Below are positions 17,909 to 26,578 of a DNA stretch of 56,552 bases, one piece after another. The stretch is from Lachnospiraceae bacterium (lineage in GTDB: Bacteria; Bacillota; Clostridia; Lachnospirales; Lachnospiraceae). The number at the start of each line of letters is the position of its first letter. Position 1 is the first letter of the stretch. Location of the stretch: NCBI GenBank assembly GCA_022799175.1, contig JAAWNY010000014.1:1-56552 (forward strand). The letters are read 5' to 3'. Made by a program: the position numbers and the translations under genes. The notes below the pieces were generated by a model. That model saw nothing but the letters and a program-made list of their open reading frames with translations. It was not told the origin of the DNA and searched no databases.

Positions 17909-19033
17909 TTATCCATTAAAAACACGCGTTTCTTCTGTAGCCGCCACTTCGGATTCTTCTAAATCTTCTGTTTCATACAATCTCTGATTGATCCGAATCG
18001 CCACATTTTTCTTATAAATACCCATTTTACCGGTAAACCATGCCTGTCTTCCCACATACAGCTTCACATCCCGGTCTTTAGGTTTATTCATATCTATCAC
18101 ATCCCCAACTTTCAGATGATAAATATCATCCAAATCCAGATTCACTGTACCAAGCTGGCCAGTAAGTGGAAGCTGTGAGTAGCGGATATTATCCAAAATC
18201 GTCTCCCGGTTATCCTCATAGGCATAACCCTTAGCCAAATGCCGACGGCTGTCCATCACCTGGAACATGGATTCCAGCAGATTTCCTGGCATACAAAGCC
18301 GAATACGCTCCATCGCCAAACCGGCTACATCCACATTCAACATAATGATTGCTACCGTTTCATCCAGTCCCACATCCTGCATCATACTGGGATTCTCTTC
18401 GATCCGATATGCTTCAAAATCTACATTGATATAACTGGCAAAACCATCCTTTAAAGCATGAATCAGCTGAGAAAGGATCCTGCGATACAATGCAGTCTCT
18501 ACATCGGAATAGCGATAGCCATCCTTGACTTTCACCACTTCCTCTCCGCCGCCCAGCATATGATCGATCAGTGTAATCACCAATCCGGGTGTGACATACA
18601 TCATTAATGGAACCAGCTTACGAGTGTTGCCTTCAATGGTAGTATTGACCAAAGTGATTATATCGTTTTCTTTTAAGGAGTTTACAAATTCATAATAGCG
18701 TCGTTCCTGAACCTCCATCACGGTAATATCGGTCATAACCCGAAACACGCCGTTGACCTGTGAGGTGATGATTCTCGCATAGTTCTCAAACACACTGCTC
18801 AGAATCTTCATTTTGTCTTTGGTAAATTTTCTGGGACTGTAAAAATCATATTTATTGTACTTAATCTCAGGCTTTTGCTGCTTCTGAGATTTTTCTGCTA
18901 CCGCAACAGGCGGCTCCTGTTTTTTCGTTTGCTCTGTCGGCGCTGGTTTTTCCTCCGCCTTCGCAGAACCACCGCCACCTTGCATGGACTTCAAAAGTTC
19001 ATCAATCTGACTTTGAGATAATACGTCTGCCAT
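17909..19033 (-). CDS. fliM: Flagellar motor switch protein FliM
   Basis: A 374-residue protein with the N-terminal CheY-P-binding peptide (LSQSQIDELLKSM, residues 5-17), then a Gln/Lys/Pro-rich linker. The middle domain has YDFYSPRKFTKDKMKILSSVFENYARI, and a C-terminal SpoA domain follows (LPLTGQLGTVNLDLDDIYHLKVGDVI). It forms the bulk of the C-ring between FliG and FliY. It lies directly after motB; the usual fliL is missing. Confidence 0.97.
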   Translation of the reverse strand: MADVLSQSQIDELLKSMQGGGGSAKAEEKPAPTEQTKKQEPPVAVAEKSQKQQKPEIKYNKYDFYSPRKFTKDKMKILSSVFENYARIITSQVNGVFRVMTDITVMEVQERRYYEFVNSLKENDIITLVNTTIEGNTRKLVPLMMYVTPGLVITLIDHMLGGGEEVVKVKDGYRYSDVETALYRRILSQLIHALKDGFASYINVDFEAYRIEENPSMMQDVGLDETVAIIMLNVDVAGLAMERIRLCMPGNLLESMFQVMDSRRHLAKGYAYEDNRETILDNIRYSQLPLTGQLGTVNLDLDDIYHLKVGDVIDMNKPKDRDVKLYVGRQAWFTGKMGIYKKNVAIRINQRLYETEDLEESEVAATEETRVFNG

Positions 19034-19059
19034 AGTTAAACGCCACCTTTACTCAATTG

Positions 19060-19995
19060 TTATTCTATTGGGGCGCCTTCTACAGGCTGCGCCGCACCAT
19101 CCGGAATGTCGCTTGACGGTTGAGAAATCATACTCGCCGAGCCTTCCGAGTTTCCGCTGACCGGTGTAAACGTATCACCCTGATGCTCTTGTCCCGTGAT
19201 CGTCACATCGCCGGCCTCTCTACTGCTGTAATACTCATCATAAAAATCATTCATCGACTTAATATCCGCCCCTTTGTCCACAATCAAGAACTCAACCCTG
19301 CGGTTTTTCGCTCTTCCCTCTGCCGTTTCAAAAGTATCCACCGGCCGAAACTGTCCATAACTGATACCAATCAGCTTACTGGGGTCAATAATATTCTTTT
19401 CCTGAATGTAAGCCGCCACTTCCGCCGAACGCATAGAGGAAAGCATCCGGTCTGTCCGCGGTCTGTTGGGACGATTTGGATCCGCTTGGGCAGTGTGTCC
19501 CATGATCTCTATCTGTGAAATCAGCTCTGCATTAGGAGCTATCGCCTCACAAAATACATCCAAAATCTGGGTAGCCTCCGCTGTCAAAACCGAACTGTCA
19601 CCATTGAAAAAAGTATGATTTTCAAAGGCCACAAAAGCATAACCCTCTCCTCGGCTCATACTGACACCTTCCACCCCACTGTTACTTAAATATTCTACAA
19701 TAGAAAGATACAACTTATCCAGCTCATCCATTTCATCCAGTTCCTCATTTGTCTCTAAATTGCCGGATACGTCAAACTCTCCTTCCATAATATTCTCATT
19801 AATTGCAATCTGTTGCTCGTCGGAGGCATTAGGAAAAACACTCTTTACAAAAACCTCCCACTTTTGTTGATCAAGATTAGACATGGAATACAGCATAACG
19901 AAAAAGCACAACAGAAGCGTCACCATGTCGCCGTATGTATCCATCCAGCTTCCGCAGTCCTCGCCGCCTCCGCCGCCTTTCTTTCTCCTGCTCAT
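19060..19995 (-). CDS. motB: Flagellar stator protein MotB
   Basis: The protein has 311 residues. A Lys/Gly-rich N-terminus precedes one transmembrane helix with the ion-binding Asp23 (YGDMVTLLLCFFVMLYS). The periplasmic-side OmpA-like peptidoglycan-binding domain follows (about residues 120-245; IEIMGHTAQADPNRPNRPRTDRMLSSMRSAEVAAYI, ISYGQFRPVDTFETAEGRAKNRRVEF). The Ser/Pro-rich tail of about 60 residues is longer than usual. Its ATG overlaps the motA stop by one base. It anchors the stator to the cell wall. Confidence 0.96.
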   Translation of the reverse strand: MSRRKKGGGGGEDCGSWMDTYGDMVTLLLCFFVMLYSMSNLDQQKWEVFVKSVFPNASDEQQIAINENIMEGEFDVSGNLETNEELDEMDELDKLYLSIVEYLSNSGVEGVSMSRGEGYAFVAFENHTFFNGDSSVLTAEATQILDVFCEAIAPNAELISQIEIMGHTAQADPNRPNRPRTDRMLSSMRSAEVAAYIQEKNIIDPSKLIGISYGQFRPVDTFETAEGRAKNRRVEFLIVDKGADIKSMNDFYDEYYSSREAGDVTITGQEHQGDTFTPVSGNSEGSASMISQPSSDIPDGAAQPVEGAPIE

Positions 19996-20807
19996 TATGC
20001 CTCACCACCTCCGCCACCGGCTTTCTCTGCTTTCAGAAGCAACTTCTTCTGCTGCGACTGTTTCATACAGGATAATAAGTGTTCTCTTAACATCTTGGGA
20101 TTCTCACCTGCCTGAATTCCCATCAATCCCTCGACTACCGTAGTACAATAAAGCTCTTCTTCTGCCTGCCGTACACGTAGCTTCTTCGCGATCGGCTGAC
20201 AGAAAATATTGGCAAAACCGCTGCCATAGAAGGTGGTGATCAGCGCCACAGACATATCCGCACCCAGACTGCTTGCTCCACCGCCACCATCTAAGTTCAA
20301 TCCTTTCAACATGTTGATCAGACCGATCAATGTACCGATCATACCAAATGCCGGTGCATAAGAAGAAGCTTTCTCGTAAAGTCCAGCCGCTTCGTCATGT
20401 CTGGCCATCATATCATCCATCTGTTTCTCCAGCATATCCCGAACCTTATCTGGATCGCTGGCGTCAACAATCATCAACACACTCTGTTTCAAAAAAGGAT
20501 CCTTGATCTCTTCTGCCTTCTCTTCCAGCGCCAGAAGACCACTCTGTCTGGCTAGCATCGCCAGATCTACCAACTGATCCACCAGCTTTGGGATATTGTA
20601 TTTTTTCCCCCGAAACAACACTGTAATATGTTTGGGAACGTCCATCAAAATGCGAAACGGATAGCTAGCGGTAACCGCCGCGATTGTACCTCCGATAACG
20701 ATGGCAAGAGACTGCGGGTCTATGAAGTTCCCGATCTTACTAGGTCCGATCCCCCACAAGCACAACCCCAGTGCCATAATTATACCTATAAGCGTTGTCA
20801 AATCCAT
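19995..20807 (-). CDS. motA: Flagellar stator protein MotA
   Basis: A 270-residue protein with four membrane segments and the family signatures GGTIAAVTASYPFRILMDVPK and APAFGMIGTLIGLINMLKGL, then SLGADMSVALITTFYGSGFAN. It forms the pentamer around MotB that drives rotation by ion flow. The C-terminus ends in a glycine run (GGGGGEA) that matches one at the MotB N-terminus (KKGGGGGED), an overlap of composition rather than sequence. AGGAGG precedes the ATG. Confidence 0.97.
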   Translation of the reverse strand: MDLTTLIGIIMALGLCLWGIGPSKIGNFIDPQSLAIVIGGTIAAVTASYPFRILMDVPKHITVLFRGKKYNIPKLVDQLVDLAMLARQSGLLALEEKAEEIKDPFLKQSVLMIVDASDPDKVRDMLEKQMDDMMARHDEAAGLYEKASSYAPAFGMIGTLIGLINMLKGLNLDGGGGASSLGADMSVALITTFYGSGFANIFCQPIAKKLRVRQAEEELYCTTVVEGLMGIQAGENPKMLREHLLSCMKQSQQKKLLLKAEKAGGGGGEA

Positions 20808-20841
20808 TGTATCTTCCTCCTAAATAAAGTCATCGAAACGC

Positions 20842-21042
20842 TTATTCACTCTCGCCGTCATAGACCATACAGCTCTTGATAAACGCTCGGATCTGATTCA
20901 ATATTGAATCCGCAGAATCCTTCACAAGAAAGTAATCTCCGTTCATCATCTTTACCTTTGTCTCCGGAATCGACTCCATGGACTCGATCTGAAGCAAATT
21001 CAGGTACAGCTCTTCTCCATTCAATCGGACTACCCTGACCAT
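20842..21042 (-). CDS. flbD: Flagellar protein FlbD
   Basis: A 66-residue FlbD-family protein from the ATG at 21042, which has GGAGGAAAAGG directly upstream. The core VRVVRLNGEELYLNLLQIESMESIPETKV plus the GDYFLVKDSADSILNQI tail is the family pattern; it is found between flgE and motA in many Firmicutes and its role is not settled. The frame stays open upstream to an ATG at 21195, which would add 51 residues very rich in Arg and Lys. That longer form has only a weak GGGGG ribosome site. Confidence 0.85.
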   Translation of the reverse strand: MVRVVRLNGEELYLNLLQIESMESIPETKVKMMNGDYFLVKDSADSILNQIRAFIKSCMVYDGESE

Positions 21043-21092
21043 TCCTTTTCCTCCACTATCACTTACCTGGTTTTCCGCATTTCCGGTGGAGT

Positions 21093-21154
21093 AGCCGCGC
21101 CGGGCGCGGCTTCGCTCCCCCGATATCCTCTCCTTCCGCGCCTTGCGGGCGCGG
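21093..21154 (-). repeat. Twin GC-rich hairpins between flgE and flbD
   Basis: Two consecutive perfect GC-rich stems lie in the flgE-flbD gap: AGCCGCG-CCGGG-CGCGGCT (21093-21111) and CCGCGCC-TTGCG-GGCGCGG (21136-21154). No T run follows either, so a terminator is unlikely. They could stabilise or mark a processing point in the operon mRNA. In the alternative reading they encode the Arg/Lys-rich extension of FlbD. Confidence 0.6.
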
Positions 21155-21213
21155 TCCATAATCTTCTGATTTTCGCTCTGACGCCGGATCTTCATCTCAT
21201 CCCCCGCTGGCTA

Positions 21214-22239
21214 TTACCGCTTCATGCTGACCAAGTCAGAAAGCATCTCATCCGATACTGTGATCATCTTGGTGTTGGACTGGAATCCTCTGTGTGTCGT
21301 GATCATATCGGAAAACTCTTTCGCCAAATCTACGTTAGATGCCTCTACATAACCAGTCATCAAATCGGGATTAGCGCCGCCAGCGATTCCCGGAGATACG
21401 TTACCTGCATTATCACCATTGGTGGTTGTATAGTAATTGCCGCCGGCTTTCGATAAACCATTGGGGTTCTGGAAGGTGGCAATGGCCACTTTACCGAGAG
21501 AGATGGTGGCGGTGTTCTTTTTCACAACATCTATAGTTGCAGTAGGATCATTAGGTTTATTCGGATCTTGTTCTTTTACTGTTTTTTCATACTCACACTT
21601 CACCATGATTTCGCCGGCACTGTTAATGGTTATTTCTTTCGACATCAATGGATCGGTATCGGCATTCTCCCAATCATAGGTTACTTCAGCCGGCTTGATA
21701 ATATTTCCATCTTTATCGTACTCTGCTTCCGTATACCCAGTCGGCATACGCAAGGGAACCAGCTTTGTCGTATCTATCGTACCATCATCATTTGGCATAT
21801 ACCCATATACAAAGTTCTTATCCCCGTCTACCACGTAGCCGTTACTATCCAAAGAAAATTGTCCGACCCTGGTATAATAAAAGTCAGCGCCTTTCACATC
21901 TTCATTGCCATATTCATTTTTTGTCGACTTCACCATGAAGAATCCGTCGCCGCTTATCGTTGCATTAAATCCGCCCACATAAGTCGGAGTACTGGCTGTC
22001 ATATCCATGCCGATGGTTCCCATCAAAGCACCATAACCAAACTGAGCAGAGTTCGTACCTGCCGCATCATTCGTACCTCCGGTAGAGGAAGTGGAAGTCT
22101 GATACATCGCTTCTTTAAAGGTATAAGTCTGCGCTTTAAATCCAAATGTATTAACGTTTGCAATATTATGTCCAACTACGTCCATCTTGTTCTGGTGCGC
22201 CCGAAGGCCCGCCACTGCTGCGTCCATTGCTCTTAACAT
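21214..22239 (-). CDS. flgE: Flagellar hook protein FlgE
   Basis: The protein has 341 residues. The N-terminus (MLRAMDAAVAGLRAHQNKMD, VVGHNIANVNTFGFK) and the C-terminus (EASNVDLAKEFSDMITTHRG, FQSNTKMITVSDEMLSDLV) are the conserved axial-protein ends of FlgE. FATISGDGFFMV-like sequence (NATISGDGFFMVKS) and VRQFSLD-like YYTRVGQFSLDSNGYVVDGD fill the middle. It is exported, capped by FlgD and polymerised into the hook. It follows flgD and the TIGR02530 gene, the normal order in Firmicutes. Confidence 0.96.
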   Translation of the reverse strand: MLRAMDAAVAGLRAHQNKMDVVGHNIANVNTFGFKAQTYTFKEAMYQTSTSSTGGTNDAAGTNSAQFGYGALMGTIGMDMTASTPTYVGGFNATISGDGFFMVKSTKNEYGNEDVKGADFYYTRVGQFSLDSNGYVVDGDKNFVYGYMPNDDGTIDTTKLVPLRMPTGYTEAEYDKDGNIIKPAEVTYDWENADTDPLMSKEITINSAGEIMVKCEYEKTVKEQDPNKPNDPTATIDVVKKNTATISLGKVAIATFQNPNGLSKAGGNYYTTTNGDNAGNVSPGIAGGANPDLMTGYVEASNVDLAKEFSDMITTHRGFQSNTKMITVSDEMLSDLVSMKR

Positions 22240-22330
22240 GCTTTTCTATTTTCCTTTCCTTTTTCCTACTGCCATCCTCCTCGTCTGCACGTCCGGCAAA
22301 CGAGGGAAACACCCTCATCCGAGGTCCTGT

Positions 22331-22711
22331 CTACAAAAGAATGGCGCTATCGATATTCGTAAACACTCGTTCTCGCATATCCTGTTGTCCCATAGTGGTA
22401 ACCACAGTGTTATTCGGTACATTTACGATAAAAACTCCCTGAGAGCCAATCACCGCTACATCCCGGGCGCCCTTTTTCCTGGCGTCCTCCACAGCTTGCT
22501 CTAATTCGCTCATCAACTGATTATCTACGGCGATTCCCCGTTCGTTCAAGCGCTTCGTGGCATGCTTTGAAAAATTCAAGCCCGCTTTTGCCTTCTCCGA
22601 AAGAAGCTGACCAAACTCAGCCGGGCGCCCCCCATTTCCAGGTACTGTAGGATTCTGGCGGGAGATGCCGGAACTGCCACTCTCATAACAACGCATTCCA
22701 TTCACATCCAT
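22331..22711 (-). CDS. Flagellar operon protein, TIGR02530 family
   Basis: About 126 residues from the ATG at 22711, which has GAGGAG upstream; an in-frame ATG at 22735 lacks one. The conserved block LNFSKHATKRLNERGIAVD and the C-terminal VIGSQGVFIVNVPNNTVVTTMG identify the small uncharacterised family found between flgD and flgE in Firmicute flagellar operons. No signal peptide or membrane helix is seen. Position suggests a role in hook assembly, but the biochemical function is unknown. Confidence 0.9.
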   Translation of the reverse strand: MDVNGMRCYESGSSGISRQNPTVPGNGGRPAEFGQLLSEKAKAGLNFSKHATKRLNERGIAVDNQLMSELEQAVEDARKKGARDVAVIGSQGVFIVNVPNNTVVTTMGQQDMRERVFTNIDSAILL

Positions 22712-22767
22712 AGTCTCTCCTCTTTTCCAAAACATTCCTGTACGCTATCAGTCTCCGGGCCGTATTC

Positions 22768-23385
22768 CTAAATCAATGCGGTTCTGGCATTCTCACTCTC
22801 CAAATCCATGTCCAAATCCGCTTCCGGATCTTGTTCTAAATCGGTATCCGTTGGCTTACCTGCCCCTTCCACGGGGTCTGTATCGCCTTCACCATCTTCC
22901 CCTTCTGCATCTTCCGTTTTAAAAGGATTGGGCACTCTTCCCATACCAACCAGATGAGAAAGCTGATATTCTTTTGGATCATCCTCCAGCTTAATCGTCG
23001 GATTTCCGGAGGTGAAATTCACCCATTCGACTTTTGCATACTTGACATCCACCGGTTCCTCTACCCCGTAGATATTCTCTTCCGTTACTGCCATCGTCAC
23101 TTCCTGTCCCACCAAACCGGCAGCATAAGTCTGTGTATTAACAGTTGTCACATTCTTCAAGGCATCCGTCATCGAGGTCATCGATTGCACCATTGCCATC
23201 TGCGTCATCTGATTCATGATCTCACTGTTATCCATAGGATTCGTCATATCCTGGTTCTGCAACTGCGTCGCCAGCAACTGAAAAAAACCTGTCATGGTGA
23301 TTGTATTCCTGTCATTGGCCTCTGCCGTATACGATTGTGTTACATACGGATTTGAAGTTCCACTGACTGATAAAGAATCTGCCAT
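22768..23385 (-). CDS. flgD: Flagellar hook-capping protein FlgD
   Basis: A 205-residue protein with the conserved FlgD N-terminal region: MTGFFQLLATQLQNQDMTNPMDNSEIM followed by QMTQMAMVQSMTSMTDALK. Then comes AAGLVGQEVTMAV. The C-terminal 55 residues are highly acidic (Asp/Glu-rich repeats) and look like a lineage-specific extension. FlgD caps the growing hook. AAAGGAGAT lies just before the ATG; it is followed by the TIGR02530 gene and flgE. Confidence 0.94.
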   Translation of the reverse strand: MADSLSVSGTSNPYVTQSYTAEANDRNTITMTGFFQLLATQLQNQDMTNPMDNSEIMNQMTQMAMVQSMTSMTDALKNVTTVNTQTYAAGLVGQEVTMAVTEENIYGVEEPVDVKYAKVEWVNFTSGNPTIKLEDDPKEYQLSHLVGMGRVPNPFKTEDAEGEDGEGDTDPVEGAGKPTDTDLEQDPEADLDMDLESENARTALI

Positions 23386-23398
23386 CCTATCTCCTTTC

Positions 23399-24655
23399 CT
23401 AGATCAGTCCCAATCTCAGCTGCTGGGCAAAAGAATCGCTGTGTTCGTGATGTTCTTCTCGCCCCTGCTCTTTCTGATCCTGATCTCCTTTGGCGTTGCT
23501 TCCCTGTTTATTTTCCTGATATTCTTCCTGTTCTTGCGGTCGCTGAGTCAGAATCACCGTCTCCTGCCCGGTCTTCTCCTCCAAAATCGAGGCGATTTCT
23601 GTCGCCTTCTCGCTGAGAATCTCCAATGTCCGAGGATTCGTAGCCAGAATCGAGACGGCTGCCCGGCCCGCTTCATACGTCATTCGAATCGTCAATTTGC
23701 CCAGGGATGCCGGTTCTAGCTCCACAGTCAATGTCCGCCCCGCTTCCGGTAGTCTAGCCGCTAACGTCTTACCGAGATCCTGAGGTAAAGTATCCGGCGT
23801 TGTCCGCAATGGCCTCGCCTCCATCCGGTCCATCTCCTGAAACAATGGTTCCGATTGACCCGACACCCGAAAAGCCCCATTATCAGCGATTTGCTGTCCA
23901 TCGCTCTCCTGTTGCAGCTGTCTTCTCTCCAAACCAGAAAAATCTTCCTGTCTTCCCTGCTCTTGATGATCCGTCTTAACCTCCGCCTTTGGCAAATCCT
24001 CTTTCGTTGCCACCGAAGCCTGAACTACTTTCAAATCCTGATGCTCTTCTTCCTTCCCCGCTTTTACTGGTTGTTCCTGAATCATAGCATCCTGTCCTGT
24101 CAATTCTTCGACCTTTTCTAACTGTATCTGTTGTTCCTGTCCTGTCTGTTTCTCTCCTAGCTGCTCAGGCATCCGTTGTCCTTGTATCGATTGCTCCGAT
24201 AACATCTCTACTGCTGGCTGTTCCTGTAACAAAGGCTCCTGTAATGATAACACATCTTCGGGCAACTCTCCGACTTCTGTCAAGCCAATCTCGCCCATAT
24301 TTTCTTTTGTTTCTATCATCGGATCTTCGGAAGCCATCACTACCATCTGGGCTGCTGCCAATTGCAACGCCGCTTTCTCCAAAGCCTCCTGCTCCTGAAT
24401 CCCCAAGGATTCCTCTGGCTGTTCTTTCAAATCTTCTTTCTTACTTTCGGTAGGTTTTGTTTCTGGTTTCTTAGTCGGCTTTTCACTCTCTGTCCCATTC
24501 GTTTTCTCTGGTTTACTATCTTGTGCCAATTCCTTCTTAACTTGCAAAAGCGCTGTAAAACCAGTATTTTCTGACGATGTTTTCTGGGACGCCGCGCGCT
24601 CTTTCATGGTCATCTTCATCGATGCCATATTTTGAACCTTCACTGCTCCTTGCAC
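23399..24655 (-). CDS. fliK: Flagellar hook-length control protein FliK
   Basis: About 418 residues. A GTG at 24655 is preferred because GGAAGGAGG lies about six bases upstream; the frame opens at an ATG at 24694. Most of the protein is low-complexity Gln/Glu/Lys-rich sequence, as expected for the secreted molecular ruler. The C-terminal domain is recognisable from LPEAGRTLTVELEPASLGKLTIRM onward, with the family PxxLGxLxVxM pattern. It stops hook growth by acting on FlhB. Order fliJ-fliK-flgD is standard. Confidence 0.93.
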   Translation of the reverse strand: MQGAVKVQNMASMKMTMKERAASQKTSSENTGFTALLQVKKELAQDSKPEKTNGTESEKPTKKPETKPTESKKEDLKEQPEESLGIQEQEALEKAALQLAAAQMVVMASEDPMIETKENMGEIGLTEVGELPEDVLSLQEPLLQEQPAVEMLSEQSIQGQRMPEQLGEKQTGQEQQIQLEKVEELTGQDAMIQEQPVKAGKEEEHQDLKVVQASVATKEDLPKAEVKTDHQEQGRQEDFSGLERRQLQQESDGQQIADNGAFRVSGQSEPLFQEMDRMEARPLRTTPDTLPQDLGKTLAARLPEAGRTLTVELEPASLGKLTIRMTYEAGRAAVSILATNPRTLEILSEKATEIASILEEKTGQETVILTQRPQEQEEYQENKQGSNAKGDQDQKEQGREEHHEHSDSFAQQLRLGLI

Positions 24656-24721
24656 TAAATTCCTCCTTCCTTTTTTTATAATATTTATAATCATCAGCCA
24701 AAGGCTGCGACTATCTTATCC

Positions 24722-24736
24722 ATTATAGCACAATCA
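24722..24736 (-). promoter_or_regulatory. Possible internal promoter before fliK
   Basis: In the 124-base gap between fliJ and the fliK start the minus strand reads TGTGCTATAATGG, an extended -10 (TGnTATAAT, TATAAT at 24727-24722). No convincing -35 is found at 17 bases. It could give extra fliK-to-end transcription. Weak evidence. Confidence 0.3.
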
Positions 24737-24779
24737 TATCTAAAATTCTACTTTCAACGACATATTTCTTATATTTTCT

Positions 24780-25250
24780 TTATCCTCTGTGTTGCCGCTG
24801 ATATTGCTGTCGCTGACGCAAGGCTGTTCCTGACACAAATTCTTCTACAAACAACTCATCTGCTTTCGCCGCTGCCCGCTGATACTCTACTATCTTTTTT
24901 TCTTTCAGTTTCTCATAGCGGGATGTATCCACCTTAGCGCTGATAACTTCTTGCTTCTTCGCGTCTTCTTGTTTTCGAAGGGCCTTTAAGCGTTCCTTCT
25001 CGGTATCGATAATCTCTTCCATACGTCCAATGCACATATCGAATAATCGATAATTTTCAATGCTTGTTCCTTGCTCTTTGGCCTGATCAAACTGATTCTC
25101 ATAACCATTCAGTTCCTGATGCAGGCCAAGAATCTCTTCCTGCTTTCGATTTACATTTTGCATTATGGTAGCATGCTCCGTCTTTAAATTATCTAGCACC
25201 TGTGTTTTATATGCCAGAACCGTCTCCAACCTGTACTGAAATTTCTTCAC
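24780..25250 (-). CDS. fliJ: Flagellar export chaperone FliJ
   Basis: About 156 residues from a GTG at 25250 preceded by GGAGGAAGG; the frame extends to a TTG at 25271 within the end of fliI. The N-terminal VKKFQYRLETVLAYK is typical of FliJ and the whole protein is predicted helical coiled coil, rich in Lys, Glu and Gln. FliJ acts as the stalk of the FliI ATPase ring and links it to FlhA. Place after fliI is standard. Confidence 0.92.
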   Translation of the reverse strand: MKKFQYRLETVLAYKTQVLDNLKTEHATIMQNVNRKQEEILGLHQELNGYENQFDQAKEQGTSIENYRLFDMCIGRMEEIIDTEKERLKALRKQEDAKKQEVISAKVDTSRYEKLKEKKIVEYQRAAAKADELFVEEFVSGTALRQRQQYQRQHRG

Positions 25251-25267
25251 TTTTCCTTCCTCCGAAG

Positions 25268-26569
25268 TCAACCAACAATCGATCGGATATATTGTAACGT
25301 TTCCTCATAGCTAAAACGCTCGTTAATTCCCTGTTGTAAAAAAGCATTGATATCATTTATTTTGGAAACCGCCTCATCCAAAGCCGGATTGACGCCCTTC
25401 TTATATGCGCCAATAGAAATCAGATCGGCATTCTTCTGATACAGTCCTAAAAGATTCCGAAGCCGGGAAGCAATCTGCTGATGCTCCTCAGAAACAATTT
25501 CCACCATCAGACGTGAAATACTAGCGCCGATATCAATCGCTGGAAAATGATTTTCATTCGCAAGCTGTCGACTGAGAACAATATGCCCGTCCAGAATCCC
25601 TCGAACGGTATCTGATATTGGTTCATTTGTGTCATCTCCCTCTACTAGCACCGTATATACCCCTGTGATCGAGCCTTTATCAAAGTTTCCGCTGCGTTCC
25701 AAAAGTTTGGGGAATTCTGCATATATAGACGGCGTATAGCCCCTGGCGATGGGGGGTTCGCCAATGGCGAGACCAATCTCCCGCTGCGCCATCGCATAAC
25801 GGGTAAGAGAATCCATCATCAGGAGCACATCATAACCCTGATCTTTAAAATATTCTGCAATTGTCGTTGCCACCAACGGACACTTCATACGGAGCATCGC
25901 CGGCTGATCCGAAGTGGCAACCACCAGCACGGAACGTTTCATGCCTTCCTCGCCCAAATCTTTCTCGATGAATTCCAACACCTCACGCCCACGCTCACCT
26001 ACCAAAGCGATCACATTGATGTCTGTTTTTACATTTTTGGCAATCATACCCATCAAGGTACTCTTTCCTACTCCTGAACCGGCAAAAATGCCAATTCTCT
26101 GCCCCTTTCCTATCGTGTTCAATCCATCAATGGCCTTCACACCAAACTCCAGTCTTTCCCGGATAGGAGGACGATTCAAAGGATTGATATAAGGGCTGCT
26201 GACCGTATAATGACGATTAGAAGAAAACCCTTCCCCACCATCCATAGGCTCTCCCAAAGCATTGATAATCCTGCCTCTCAAAAAATCGCCCACAGGCACT
26301 TTGAGCCGACGCCTGGTGTTTCGTACAAAGCTTCCAGAAGCAATCCCACTCGTAGCCTCATAGGTCATAAGCTGAATCCTGCCATCCTTAAAACCTACTA
26401 CTTCAGCCGGCATCTGCCGATTTTGCTCCTCATTATAGATCATGACAATATCGCCAATACTGGAACGACCACCAGACGCCTCCATGGACATACCTACTAC
26501 ATTTTCAATTTTTCCAATATGTCCAATCGTCTCTGACTTGTTAATCAGAGCAGGAATCTTCTCATACAT
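25268..26569 (-). CDS. fliI: Flagellar export ATPase FliI
   Basis: A 433-residue F1-beta-like ATPase. It has Walker A GSGVGKST, the Walker B segment DVLLMMDSLTRYAMAQRE, and the family signature PPIARGYTPSIYAEFPKLLE. The conserved GERGREV motif is also present. It hydrolyses ATP to help unload and energise export substrates at the base of the flagellum, held by FliH. fliH lies nine bases upstream and fliJ overlaps downstream. Confidence 0.97.
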   Translation of the reverse strand: MYEKIPALINKSETIGHIGKIENVVGMSMEASGGRSSIGDIVMIYNEEQNRQMPAEVVGFKDGRIQLMTYEATSGIASGSFVRNTRRRLKVPVGDFLRGRIINALGEPMDGGEGFSSNRHYTVSSPYINPLNRPPIRERLEFGVKAIDGLNTIGKGQRIGIFAGSGVGKSTLMGMIAKNVKTDINVIALVGERGREVLEFIEKDLGEEGMKRSVLVVATSDQPAMLRMKCPLVATTIAEYFKDQGYDVLLMMDSLTRYAMAQREIGLAIGEPPIARGYTPSIYAEFPKLLERSGNFDKGSITGVYTVLVEGDDTNEPISDTVRGILDGHIVLSRQLANENHFPAIDIGASISRLMVEIVSEEHQQIASRLRNLLGLYQKNADLISIGAYKKGVNPALDEAVSKINDINAFLQQGINERFSYEETLQYIRSIVG

Positions 26570-26578
26570 ATACAGCTC

